Below are positions 7,379 through 13,850 of a DNA stretch of 23,737 nt, in pieces (positions within the stretch are counted from its first letter, which is position 1; each line of letters starts with the position of its first letter). Position numbers and translations under genes: made by a program. The notes under the pieces were generated by a model. The model was not told the origin of the DNA, searched no databases, and saw only the letters and a list, made by a program, of their open reading frames with translations. The DNA lies in contig URDQ01000021.1 in the NCBI GenBank assembly GCA_900546675.1, positions 1 through 23,737 of the forward strand, written 5' to 3'. Source of the DNA: an uncultured Porphyromonas sp. Its GTDB lineage: Bacteria; Bacteroidota; Bacteroidia; Bacteroidales; Porphyromonadaceae.

Positions 7379-8764
7379 ATGCAGACTCCCGTCCCGTCAG
7401 AATTAACTGCAAAGCTACAACTAGCCTACCCCGAGCATGCCTCCCGCATACTCGCAGCGCTCGACAGTGCTCCCAGTGTCTCCATACGACTTCACCCAGC
7501 CCGCACACTGACCACCCCACCCCACACAGAGCTTAGAGACGGAGCTATACCATGGCTACCAGCTGAGCTCGAGGGTTATTGGCTCAGCGAGCGACCCACC
7601 TTTGCGCTAGATCCACTATGGCACGCTGGCGCTTACTACGTGCAGGATGCTAGTGCTATGACGCTCGCCACCATCTGGGAGCAAATTGACTGGCACACAC
7701 CGCCTAGCCTAGCACTAGACCTCTGCGCAGCACCTGGCGGCAAGAGCACCCTGCTCCGAGACCTGCTCCCCGATAGCACACTCCTCGTGAGCAACGAGAT
7801 ACTACCCAAGCGGTGCAAGATACTTGTGGAAAACCTAGTCAAGTGGTGCGGTGCTGACCAAATGATCATCACGCAAGAGGATCCACAACGCCTCACGCCC
7901 CTACTGCGCGGAGCCTGTGACCTCATACTTGTCGACGCCCCCTGCAGTGGCGAGGGACTGATGCGCCGTGACGAAGAGGCGAGACGTATGTGGTCACCTC
8001 AGCTCGTCTCCGACTGCGTGACCCGTCAGCGGGCGATCCTACAGGAGGCGATGCGTATGCTGGCTCCCGAGGGTATACTCCTCTACGCCACTTGCACCCT
8101 CAATCAGGAGGAAAACGACCAAATGGTTCAGTGGCTCCTCGATCACTATCCTTGCGAACTCATCGACCTCTCCCGCTCTGCTGAGCGCATCGCTGGAGCT
8201 TATGCCACTTCGTATGGTCTGCACCTATGGCCAGGCATCGTACGAGGAGAGGGGCAATACCTCGCCGCACTACGGCTCACCGACATCATCGAGACACCGA
8301 GCGAATCACGCAAAGCCAAAGGCTTGACACGCACCAGCCGACAGGAGTTAGCCGGGCTCACTTGGCTCGGTGAAACAACATCCGCCGATTACTACACCAT
8401 CGGTGAGCGCATCTACCAGCTCACGCCCGAGGCGGCTCAGCTCCTTGCCAAGGCTTACAAGCAGCGTCTCGCCATTGCCACGCCAGGACTGGAGATAGCC
8501 TCTATGCGCCACCAGGCGAAAGGCTACGAGCCCTCCTTTGCCCTGCTACACCATAAACTATATAATGCGACGAGCCTGCCCGCTCTAGAGCTACCTCTAG
8601 AAGAAGCACTACGCTATCTGCGAGGCGAGGCACTCACGACAGAAACCCCGACAGAGCGAGGCATCACCATCATCACCTATCGGGGCGTTCCCTTAGGACT
8701 GGCACACAGCACAGGCACACGGCTCAACAACTTATACCCCAAGCCGTACCGCCTACGCATCTAA
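7379..8764 (+). CDS. RsmF-like RNA (cytosine-5) methyltransferase, NOL1/NOP2/Sun family
   Basis: A 461-residue SAM-dependent enzyme predicted to methylate C5 of a cytosine in 16S rRNA; the exact site is inferred from RsmF-like architecture. An N-terminal RNA-binding region (1-100) leads into the Rossmann core. The SAM motif LDLCAAPGGKS is at 113-123, motif IV DAPCSGEG has C189 (the release cysteine) and motif VI TCT has C239 (the nucleophile). Beyond about residue 290 is a C-terminal extension of the RsmF/PUA-like type (QLTPEAAQLL, GVPLGLAHSTGTRLNNLYP). Both catalytic cysteines are present. The gene starts 13 nt after the PPIase stop and probably belongs to the same transcript. Confidence 0.9.
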   Translation: MQTPVPSELTAKLQLAYPEHASRILAALDSAPSVSIRLHPARTLTTPPHTELRDGAIPWLPAELEGYWLSERPTFALDPLWHAGAYYVQDASAMTLATIWEQIDWHTPPSLALDLCAAPGGKSTLLRDLLPDSTLLVSNEILPKRCKILVENLVKWCGADQMIITQEDPQRLTPLLRGACDLILVDAPCSGEGLMRRDEEARRMWSPQLVSDCVTRQRAILQEAMRMLAPEGILLYATCTLNQEENDQMVQWLLDHYPCELIDLSRSAERIAGAYATSYGLHLWPGIVRGEGQYLAALRLTDIIETPSESRKAKGLTRTSRQELAGLTWLGETTSADYYTIGERIYQLTPEAAQLLAKAYKQRLAIATPGLEIASMRHQAKGYEPSFALLHHKLYNATSLPALELPLEEALRYLRGEALTTETPTERGITIITYRGVPLGLAHSTGTRLNNLYPKPYRLRI

Positions 8765-8795
8765 AGACAAAACACCTAACCTGATATACAACATT

Positions 8796-9767
8796 ATGGA
8801 CAAGAAAAAGAAAGTACTCATCTCCTTTGATACCGTACGCCCTGGCTTCGAGGAGCTGGCCGAGTGGGCCGATATGACCCGTCGCCCCGAAGGCGAGAGC
8901 TTCACACGTGAGGAGATGATGGAGATAGGCGCACAATATGATGCACTCGCCACGCAGTTTACCTTCCCCGTAGATCGTGAGCTGATTGATGCTTTTCCCA
9001 ATATCAAGCTGATCGCCAACTATGGTGTCGGCTACAACAACATCGATGTCGCCTATGCGCATAGCAAAGGGATCACCGTGACCAATACGCCTCGTGCCGT
9101 CATCCAGCCTACGGCAGAACTAACCATAGGACTACTCCTGTGCTGCAGTCGCAAGATCGCTATGTGGGATCGTCATATGCGTCGCACCAAGAGCAGTAGC
9201 AAGTCGCTCTCCGACAGCTCAGGCATGGCGACCAACCTCTGTGGCAAGACCATCGGGATCATCGGCTATGGTAACATTGGTCGTGCCGTGGGGCATATGG
9301 CACAAGCCTTTGGTATGACTGTCCTCTACAACAAGCGTCACCAGCTCGATACTGCGACCGAGCAAGAGCTAGGAGTCACCTATGCCGACCTAGACAAGAT
9401 CTTCACGGAGTGTGATGTCGTATCCCTCCACACTCCTTACAATGAAGACTCGCACCATCTAGTCTCAGCTAGTCGCCTAGCACAGATGAAGCGCTCAGCT
9501 ATCCTCATCAATGCAGCGCGCGGAGCAGTTGTTGACGAGGCAGCTCTCGTGCATGCGCTTCAGACAGGCGAGATCGCAGCTGCGGGGCTAGACGTCTTCG
9601 AGCATAGCGACAACCCGCTCCCCGAGCTGTACGAGATGGAGCAGGTGACTATGACGCCACACGTCGGCACACAGACCTACGAGGCGCGAGTCGCTATGGC
9701 GCAGGAGCTGTGCAACTGCATCATCGGCTACTTCGAGGGGGACCGCCCCATCAGCATCGTTAAGTAA
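8796..9767 (+). CDS. D-isomer-specific 2-hydroxyacid dehydrogenase family protein
   Basis: A 323-residue NAD(P)-dependent oxidoreductase predicted to interconvert a 2-keto acid and a D-2-hydroxy acid; the substrate is not determinable. Substrate-domain motif GVGYNNIDVAYAHSKGITVTNTP is clear. The nucleotide-binding fold carries GIIGYGNIG, followed by INAARGAVVDE with catalytic-type R242 and TPHVGTQT with catalytic-type H289. The glutamate normally found in an E-P-L-P context between these appears as N273 (HSDNPLPELY), which may matter for activity. Length is typical. The gene stands 31 nt after the methyltransferase and ends before a strong terminator. Confidence 0.9.
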   Translation: MDKKKKVLISFDTVRPGFEELAEWADMTRRPEGESFTREEMMEIGAQYDALATQFTFPVDRELIDAFPNIKLIANYGVGYNNIDVAYAHSKGITVTNTPRAVIQPTAELTIGLLLCCSRKIAMWDRHMRRTKSSSKSLSDSSGMATNLCGKTIGIIGYGNIGRAVGHMAQAFGMTVLYNKRHQLDTATEQELGVTYADLDKIFTECDVVSLHTPYNEDSHHLVSASRLAQMKRSAILINAARGAVVDEAALVHALQTGEIAAAGLDVFEHSDNPLPELYEMEQVTMTPHVGTQTYEARVAMAQELCNCIIGYFEGDRPISIVK

Positions 9768-9800
9768 AGGCCAATCGCCTCACTACGACCATACAATAGC

Positions 9801-9846
9801 AACTCCACGGAAGGTGTCCAAAAGCGCTTTCCGTGGAGTTTTGTTT
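9801..9846 (+). terminator. Strong intrinsic terminator after the dehydrogenase gene
   Basis: AACTCCACGGAA (9801-9812) and TTCCGTGGAGTT (9829-9840) form a perfect 12-bp stem. The U-rich TTGTTTTCT follows on the plus strand. There is no T-run on the other side, so it mainly stops plus-strand transcription, about 33 nt after the dehydrogenase stop, before the convergent xseB. Confidence 0.88.
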
Positions 9847-9877
9847 TCTCAGACCACTACTCAGTCCACCTCTCCAA

Positions 9878-10114
9878 CTACTCCTCGGGGCTCTCGTCAA
9901 GCTGCTGCAGGAGCTGTGAGACCTCCTTATCGATAGAGGTGAGCCGTGTGGAGCAAAACTGGATCAAGCCGGTCGCCTCCTCGATAAGCTGGGTCAGTTC
10001 GTCCACCTCTATATCGCCCGTCTCGAGGAGTCGCACGATCTCCTGAATACGTGTGATAGCCTCTTGGTAAGTCTGCTGTGGTTGCTCCGTTTGGGCGTTG
10101 CTAGCGTCAGTCAT
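9878..10114 (-). CDS. xseB: Exodeoxyribonuclease VII small subunit
   Basis: A 78-residue XseB. Several copies of this subunit bundle around XseA to form ExoVII, which degrades single-stranded DNA to oligonucleotides. The helical-hairpin signature is present: YQEAITRIQEIVRLLETGDIE, then LTQLIEEATGLIQFCSTRLTSIDKEV. Length is typical (about 60-85 residues). The first 15 residues (MTDASNAQTEQPQQT) are a polar extension. In many Bacteroidetes xseA lies next to xseB; here the upstream neighbour is a divergent peptidase and the downstream neighbour is convergent, so xseA must be elsewhere. Confidence 0.92.
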   Translation of the reverse strand: MTDASNAQTEQPQQTYQEAITRIQEIVRLLETGDIEVDELTQLIEEATGLIQFCSTRLTSIDKEVSQLLQQLDESPEE

Positions 10115-10137
10115 AGGGATATGTATTTAATTATTAG

Positions 10138-10145
10138 TATCTTTG
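10138..10145 (+). promoter_or_regulatory. -7 promoter element for the M3 peptidase gene
   Basis: TATCTTTG matches TAnnTTTG and lies 78 nt upstream of the peptidase ATG. No good TTTG is present 19 bp upstream, so only the -7 box supports it. The A/T-rich leader before the ATG at 10224 suits Bacteroidetes translation starts. Confidence 0.45.
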
Positions 10146-10183
10146 TCTCGTATAGTATCTCTTTAGGATACCTCATCGCTTTG

Positions 10184-10191
10184 CAAAAGTA
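10184..10191 (-). promoter_or_regulatory. -7 promoter element for xseB
   Basis: On the minus strand this reads TACTTTTG, matching TAnnTTTG. A TTTG on the same strand (10208-10211) lies 16 bp upstream, shorter than the usual 19. It would start the xseB transcript near 10177, so its leader would overlap the predicted peptidase leader head-on. Confidence 0.4.
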
Positions 10192-10223
10192 ACTATATAT
10201 ATTATACCAAACGAACTAAGACT

Positions 10224-12341
10224 ATGCGTAAACAAGTAATTATGCTACTAGCCATCGCCACGATGCTGACCGCTTGTAATAAGCAGAAGCAGCAGACTGA
10301 CCTGGCTGACAATCCATTCGTTCATCCAAGTGAAACTTACATGAATGCACCCGACTTTACCAAGATCAAGGCAGAGCACTTTGCACCGGCCTTCGACGAG
10401 GGTATGCGTCAGCACAACGAGGAGATAGCAGCCATCGTGGAGAATGCTGAGGCACCTACCTTTACCAATACTATCGAGGCGCTCGAGCGTGCTGGACAGG
10501 TACTTCAGCGCACATCGGCTGTCTTCTTCGCACTGACCAGTGCCGACACCAACGATGAGCTACGCGCCATCGAGGAGGAGTACGTACCTAAGCTCACGGC
10601 ACACAGCGATGAGATTATGCTCAACGACAAGCTCTTCGCTCGCATCAAGACCGTCTACGAGACCGGTCTAGAGGGGCTACAGCCCGACCAGGTACGACTC
10701 ACCAAGCAGTACTACGACAACTATGTCAAGGCTGGTGCTAACCTATCCGCTGAGGATAAGGAGCAGCTCAAGAAGCTCAACGGCGAGGAGGCCGAGCTCA
10801 CCGCTAAGTTTGGCAATATGCTGACCGATGCAACGAATGTACCTGTCTTCTTTACCGACAAGGCTCAGCTCGACGGTCTCACCGACAGCGAGCTACAAGA
10901 GGCTGCCGACCTAGCTAAGGAGGAGGGCAAAGAGGGCCAGTGGGCTATCCGCCTAGTCAATACGACCCAGCAGCCCGTTATGGCTAAGCTCAACAACCGC
11001 GACACACGCAAGGCTATCCTCGAGGCTTCTATCAATCGCTGCAACAACGGCGACAAGTACGACACACAGGAGATCATCAAGCGTCTTGCTACGCTCCGTG
11101 CTGAGAAGGCTCAGCTACTAGGCTTCAACTCCTTTGCAGACTGGACGCTTCAGGATGCACTCGCTAAGAATGGCGAGACAGCTCGCAACTTCCTCGAGCG
11201 TCTTGCTAAGCTCTACCAGCCTAAGGCTGCTGAGGACGCTAAGATGCTAGAGCAGTTTGCACAGAAGAGCGAGGGCGCTGACTTCAAGCTAGAGGCTTAC
11301 GACTGGGCTTACTACGCAGAGAAGATGCGCAAGGAGCAGTACGATGTCGATGAGGCACAGCTCAGCGAGTACTTCGTCCTAGACAACGTCCTACATGACG
11401 GTGTCTTCTACGCTGCCAACAAGCTCTACGGTCTCACCTTCGAGCCACGCACCGACGTCTCTGTCTACAACCCCGATGTAACGGTATACGATGTCAAGAA
11501 CGAGCAGGGCGAGGTGATCGCACTCTTCTACTTCGACCCCTACGCACGTCCCTCTAAGAGCGGTGGTGCCTGGATGAGCAACTTCGTCGAGCAGTCTACG
11601 CTCCTAGGCAACAAGCCTGTCATCTACAACGTCTGCAACAATAAGAAGCCCGCTGCTGGTCAGCCCTGTCTGATGACTTGGGACGAGGTGACGACCCTCT
11701 TCCACGAGTTCGGTCACGCAATACACGGCATGCTCTCTACGCAGACCTATCCTTCGATCGCTGGAACCAACGTTTCGAGAGACTTCGTCGAGTTCCCCTC
11801 ACAGTTCAACGAGCATTGGGCTACTGAGCCTACCGTCTTTGCGAACTATGCTAAGCACTACAAGACAGGCGAGCAGATGCCTGCCGAGCTACGTGACAAG
11901 ATGATTGCTGCGGGCAACTTCAACCAGGCTTACTCTATCGGTGAAAACCTTGCTGCATCACTCATCGACCAGTGCTGGCACGCACTCGCTGTAGGTGACA
12001 AGGTTGATGACGTTCAGGCCTTTGAGCAGGAGGCTCTCACGAAGTACGGTATGCTCAATGCACAGATACCACCCCGCTACCGCTCTCCATACTTCCGTCA
12101 CATCTGGAGCAACGACTACTCAGCAGGTTACTACTCCTACCTCTGGAGCGAGGCTGTAGACAACGAAGTCTACGCTTGGATCGAGGCTAACGGAGGTATG
12201 ACCCGTGAGAACGGACAGCGCCTAGCTGACATCCTCCTCTCTCGTGGTAACAGCGAGGATCTGATGGTACTCTTCGAGCAGTTCACCGGACACAAGGAGG
12301 TCGACATCGAGCCACTCCTACGCTTCCGCGGTCTCCGCTAA
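10224..12341 (+). CDS. dcp: M3-family zinc metallopeptidase, peptidyl-dipeptidase Dcp type, lipoprotein
   Basis: A 705-residue enzyme that removes C-terminal dipeptides or cleaves short oligopeptides. The N-terminus MRKQVIMLLAIATMLTAC is a lipoprotein signal with lipobox L-T-A-C (C18), so it is likely anchored in the periplasmic or outer-membrane leaflet, unlike cytosolic E. coli Dcp. A long helical region is followed by the thermolysin-like active site HEFGH at H494-H498 and the third zinc ligand E523 in SRDFVEFPSQFNEHW. Further family motifs are PPRYRSPYFRHIWSNDYSAGYYSYLW and the C-terminal FRGLR. Length matches the family. The gene is flanked by its own -7 element and a terminator. Codon use is strongly biased, suggesting good expression. 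Confidence 0.95.
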   Translation: MRKQVIMLLAIATMLTACNKQKQQTDLADNPFVHPSETYMNAPDFTKIKAEHFAPAFDEGMRQHNEEIAAIVENAEAPTFTNTIEALERAGQVLQRTSAVFFALTSADTNDELRAIEEEYVPKLTAHSDEIMLNDKLFARIKTVYETGLEGLQPDQVRLTKQYYDNYVKAGANLSAEDKEQLKKLNGEEAELTAKFGNMLTDATNVPVFFTDKAQLDGLTDSELQEAADLAKEEGKEGQWAIRLVNTTQQPVMAKLNNRDTRKAILEASINRCNNGDKYDTQEIIKRLATLRAEKAQLLGFNSFADWTLQDALAKNGETARNFLERLAKLYQPKAAEDAKMLEQFAQKSEGADFKLEAYDWAYYAEKMRKEQYDVDEAQLSEYFVLDNVLHDGVFYAANKLYGLTFEPRTDVSVYNPDVTVYDVKNEQGEVIALFYFDPYARPSKSGGAWMSNFVEQSTLLGNKPVIYNVCNNKKPAAGQPCLMTWDEVTTLFHEFGHAIHGMLSTQTYPSIAGTNVSRDFVEFPSQFNEHWATEPTVFANYAKHYKTGEQMPAELRDKMIAAGNFNQAYSIGENLAASLIDQCWHALAVGDKVDDVQAFEQEALTKYGMLNAQIPPRYRSPYFRHIWSNDYSAGYYSYLWSEAVDNEVYAWIEANGGMTRENGQRLADILLSRGNSEDLMVLFEQFTGHKEVDIEPLLRFRGLR

Positions 12342-12400
12342 TCACACAGCGTAGCTAGCTGATCAAACGACTGCTAGCGCTAGGTCAATACAGATAACGC

Positions 12401-12441
12401 AAGAGCCTGTCACGACATATCTCGTGGCAGGCTCTTCCTTT
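12401..12441 (+). terminator. Intrinsic terminator after the M3 peptidase gene
   Basis: AAGAGCCTGTCACGA (12401-12415) pairs with TCGTGGCAGGCTCTT (12422-12436): 15 bp with one G-U pair and a 6-nt loop, followed by CCTTT. It lies 59 nt beyond the peptidase stop. Confidence 0.8.
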
Positions 12442-12486
12442 ATGCAGCGACGTGCGACTCGTCTATGGTGGGAAGGGTCGCTACAC

Positions 12487-12545
12487 GTCTCCGATTACTC
12501 CGATTGTTCCGATACCCTCCGACATTCTCCGACTACTCCGACACC
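12487..12545. repeat. Degenerate CTCCGA tandem array
   Basis: The core TCCGA recurs six times at close to 9-10-bp spacing (CTCCGATTA, CTCCGATTG, TTCCGATAC, CTCCGACAT, CTCCGACTA, CTCCGACAC). The core is kept while the two to three bases between cores change. It runs directly into the dyad array. Design resembles the TCTAANN arrays: a fixed core plus variable bases. Confidence 0.75.
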
Positions 12546-12774
12546 TCCACGTGGAAATTTCCCAATAGCTCGCTGGAAAATAAAAATTCGCCACGTAGGC
12601 GAGAAATGATTCCTCCGAAGTTTCATTTCATTCCTCCGAAGTTTTATTTCGTCCCCACGTGGGGATTTTTCTGTTCCTCCCTAGGGATAAAAAATTCCCT
12701 CCCTAGGGATTTGGAAACTCCAAGGGAGGGATTGGGGAACTCTTACGTGGAGGATTTCAAATTCCTCCGAGGAA
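12546..12774. repeat. Second dyad array, roughly 22-bp period
   Basis: About eleven dyad-symmetric units have centres near 12550, 12568, 12595, 12614, 12635, 12658, 12682, 12704, 12723, 12746 and 12768, averaging close to 22 bp apart. Clear perfect palindromes are TCCACGTGGA (12546-12555), TCCCCACGTGGGGA (12652-12665), and TCCCTAGGGA twice (12678-12687 and 12700-12709). TTCCTC-C-GAGGAA spans 12762-12774. Two adjacent units repeat TTCCTCCGAAGTTT directly. Arms change together so the symmetry persists while the sequence differs. A/T-rich runs separate units, as at 833-947. Confidence 0.8.
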
Positions 12775-12874
12775 ATGGGTTGGAGATTCGGACTTAGAGA
12801 TTAAAACGAGACAGGTAACGATTGGTCGTGACGCACGATTGTGAGACTTGTAGCGTGGAGCTGAAGCGGAGGAT

Positions 12875-12934
12875 CGATGGCTGGTCGTACGATTTCACCA
12901 CCTTTGCAGTGGTGAGGCTGTCACTGAGCCATCG
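12875..12934 (+). promoter_or_regulatory. Orphan promoter-like sequence with nested inverted repeats
   Basis: Bases 12876-12908 match 13769-13801 (the flippase promoter region) at 26 of 33 positions; all seven differences are transitions. In this copy the -7 box reads CACCTTTG, one base off consensus. The sequence also contains CGATGGCT (12875-12882) with AGCCATCG (12927-12934), and inside it TCACCAC (12895-12901) with GTGGTGA (12909-12915), both perfect. No plus-strand gene follows; the sequence points into the 3' end of the minus-strand lipoprotein gene. An RNA product is possible but unproven. Confidence 0.45.
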
Positions 12935-12952
12935 TATCGCACTCGTAGCCTA

Positions 12953-13660
12953 TCAGCCTTCACGCTTTATCTCGATGAGGTATGGCTGTCCAAAGCCTGT
13001 ATTAGCCTGTAGTTCGAAGGTCGCTGGGCCACCCGCTGCGACCGTGAACGTCTTCTCAAGGTAGTCAATCGTGATGCCCTCTGGATTACCAACTACATTG
13101 AGTCCAAAGTTGCAATCACCGAGATCGCGCTCATCAACGACGTTACCATCGAAATCTGTAATATACATCGTCCCTATCACTTTACCAGACCCGCCCTTCG
13201 AGGTAAATTGACTTGGCTCGGCTTTGAAAGAGAATTTCCATCCGCCACGCATTATGGAGATGGTCTGCTTACAGCCTTTACCCTTGCCACTGATGACCTC
13301 AGCTTCAATCTTAAAGGTCTCAGCATTTACATCCCCTTGGACAAAAAACTCATTACGTCCATATTCACAAGGCCTTATCCCCGTTGGATACCTCTCAAAG
13401 TGCAGCGTAAACTCTGAGTCCTCCAGCGGGGTCTCATGGAGTAGCTCTCCGCTGGGAGATAGTTCTTGTAGCACTCCGTGAACCTTCCCATAGCCCCCAT
13501 AGCCTGAGAAGGTATTGGGCATGGCCGTAAACTTGGCTTTGAAGGTGTTCTCTTGTGGCTCCTGAGGAGTCGGTGGCTCACTGGTACTGCAAGAAGTGGC
13601 TAGCAACAAAAGCGCAAGAAGAGAAGCTGCGCATCTCATATAGGTAATGTACTTCATCAT
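12953..13660 (-). CDS. Lipoprotein with two tandem homologous repeats
   Basis: A 235-residue predicted surface or periplasmic lipoprotein. The signal region MMKYITYMRCAASLLALLLLATSC ends in a lipobox at C24, followed by a Pro/Glu-rich linker (STSEPPTPQEPQEN). Two repeats follow, about 40-140 and 141-235. They share P-x-x-F, GG-x-GKV-x-G, D-x-x-F, P-x-GI, F-x-V, TF and a closing R-x-G, consistent with a duplicated beta-sandwich domain. I do not recognise the family, and no catalytic motif is visible. A BACON- or Ig-like adhesion or binding role is only a guess. It is divergent from the flippase gene and so lies at the edge of the polysaccharide region. Confidence 0.8.
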   Translation of the reverse strand: MMKYITYMRCAASLLALLLLATSCSTSEPPTPQEPQENTFKAKFTAMPNTFSGYGGYGKVHGVLQELSPSGELLHETPLEDSEFTLHFERYPTGIRPCEYGRNEFFVQGDVNAETFKIEAEVISGKGKGCKQTISIMRGGWKFSFKAEPSQFTSKGGSGKVIGTMYITDFDGNVVDERDLGDCNFGLNVVGNPEGITIDYLEKTFTVAAGGPATFELQANTGFGQPYLIEIKREG

Positions 13661-13704
13661 TGTTATAGGGTTTTAGTTTGTGGATGTCTAGCGTATTATG
13701 CCTA

Positions 13705-13712
13705 CAAATATA
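13705..13712 (-). promoter_or_regulatory. -7 promoter element for the lipoprotein gene
   Basis: On the minus strand this reads TATATTTG, matching TAnnTTTG, about 45 nt upstream of the lipoprotein start codon. No clear -33 TTTG is visible at the right distance. Confidence 0.45.
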
Positions 13713-13768
13713 GAGAAATAATTCATAGAGAGCTACATATTACATTTGTCAGTCTAGGTGATGGGCGA

Positions 13769-13801
13769 GGTGGCTGATTGTGTGATTTCACTACCTTTGT
13801 A
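13769..13801 (+). promoter_or_regulatory. Promoter region of the flippase/pyruvyl transferase gene
   Basis: TACCTTTG (13792-13799) is a perfect -7 box, and the surrounding 33 bp recur at 12876-12908. No TTTG -33 element is evident; instead the upstream GGCTG is shared by both copies. Its position argues that translation starts downstream (13851 or 13893) rather than at 13758 or 13761. Confidence 0.55.
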
Positions 13802-13850
13802 TCGGAGAGACCTTCACCAAGGTGTCACCCCCTACTGCTCAGCAGATCCT

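Larger units (their letters stand above)
12342..12952. other. Gene-free, repeat-rich stretch
   Basis: This 611-bp interval holds the peptidase terminator (12401-12436), a degenerate CTCCGA tandem array (12487-12545), a second dyad array of roughly 22-bp period (12546-12774) and a promoter-like sequence with nested inverted repeats (12875-12934). Open frames of about 60-110 codons cross the arrays on the plus strand, but their translations only reflect the repeats and they are not annotated as genes. Confidence 0.75.

Noticed and set aside
12546..12665. CACGTG-centred dyads as parS sites
   Set aside because: The known parS core has TTCACGTGAA; these read TCCACGTGGA and CCCCACGTGGGG, and neighbouring units of the same array have different centres, so they belong to the repeat class instead.
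12424..12797. Open frames of 61 and 110 codons across the repeat arrays
   Set aside because: Their translations mirror the arrays, the repeat period is not a multiple of three, and no domain or plausible start context is seen.
12875..12934. tRNA-like cloverleaf (8-bp outer stem and a 7-bp arm with a 7-nt loop)
   Set aside because: No T-arm GTTCRA motif or D-arm; total length is only 60 nt and the stem lengths are wrong for a tRNA.
13758..13850. Upstream start (GTG 13758 or ATG 13761) for the flippase fusion
   Set aside because: The -7 promoter box at 13792-13799 lies downstream of these codons and the extra residues do not resemble a flippase N-terminus.
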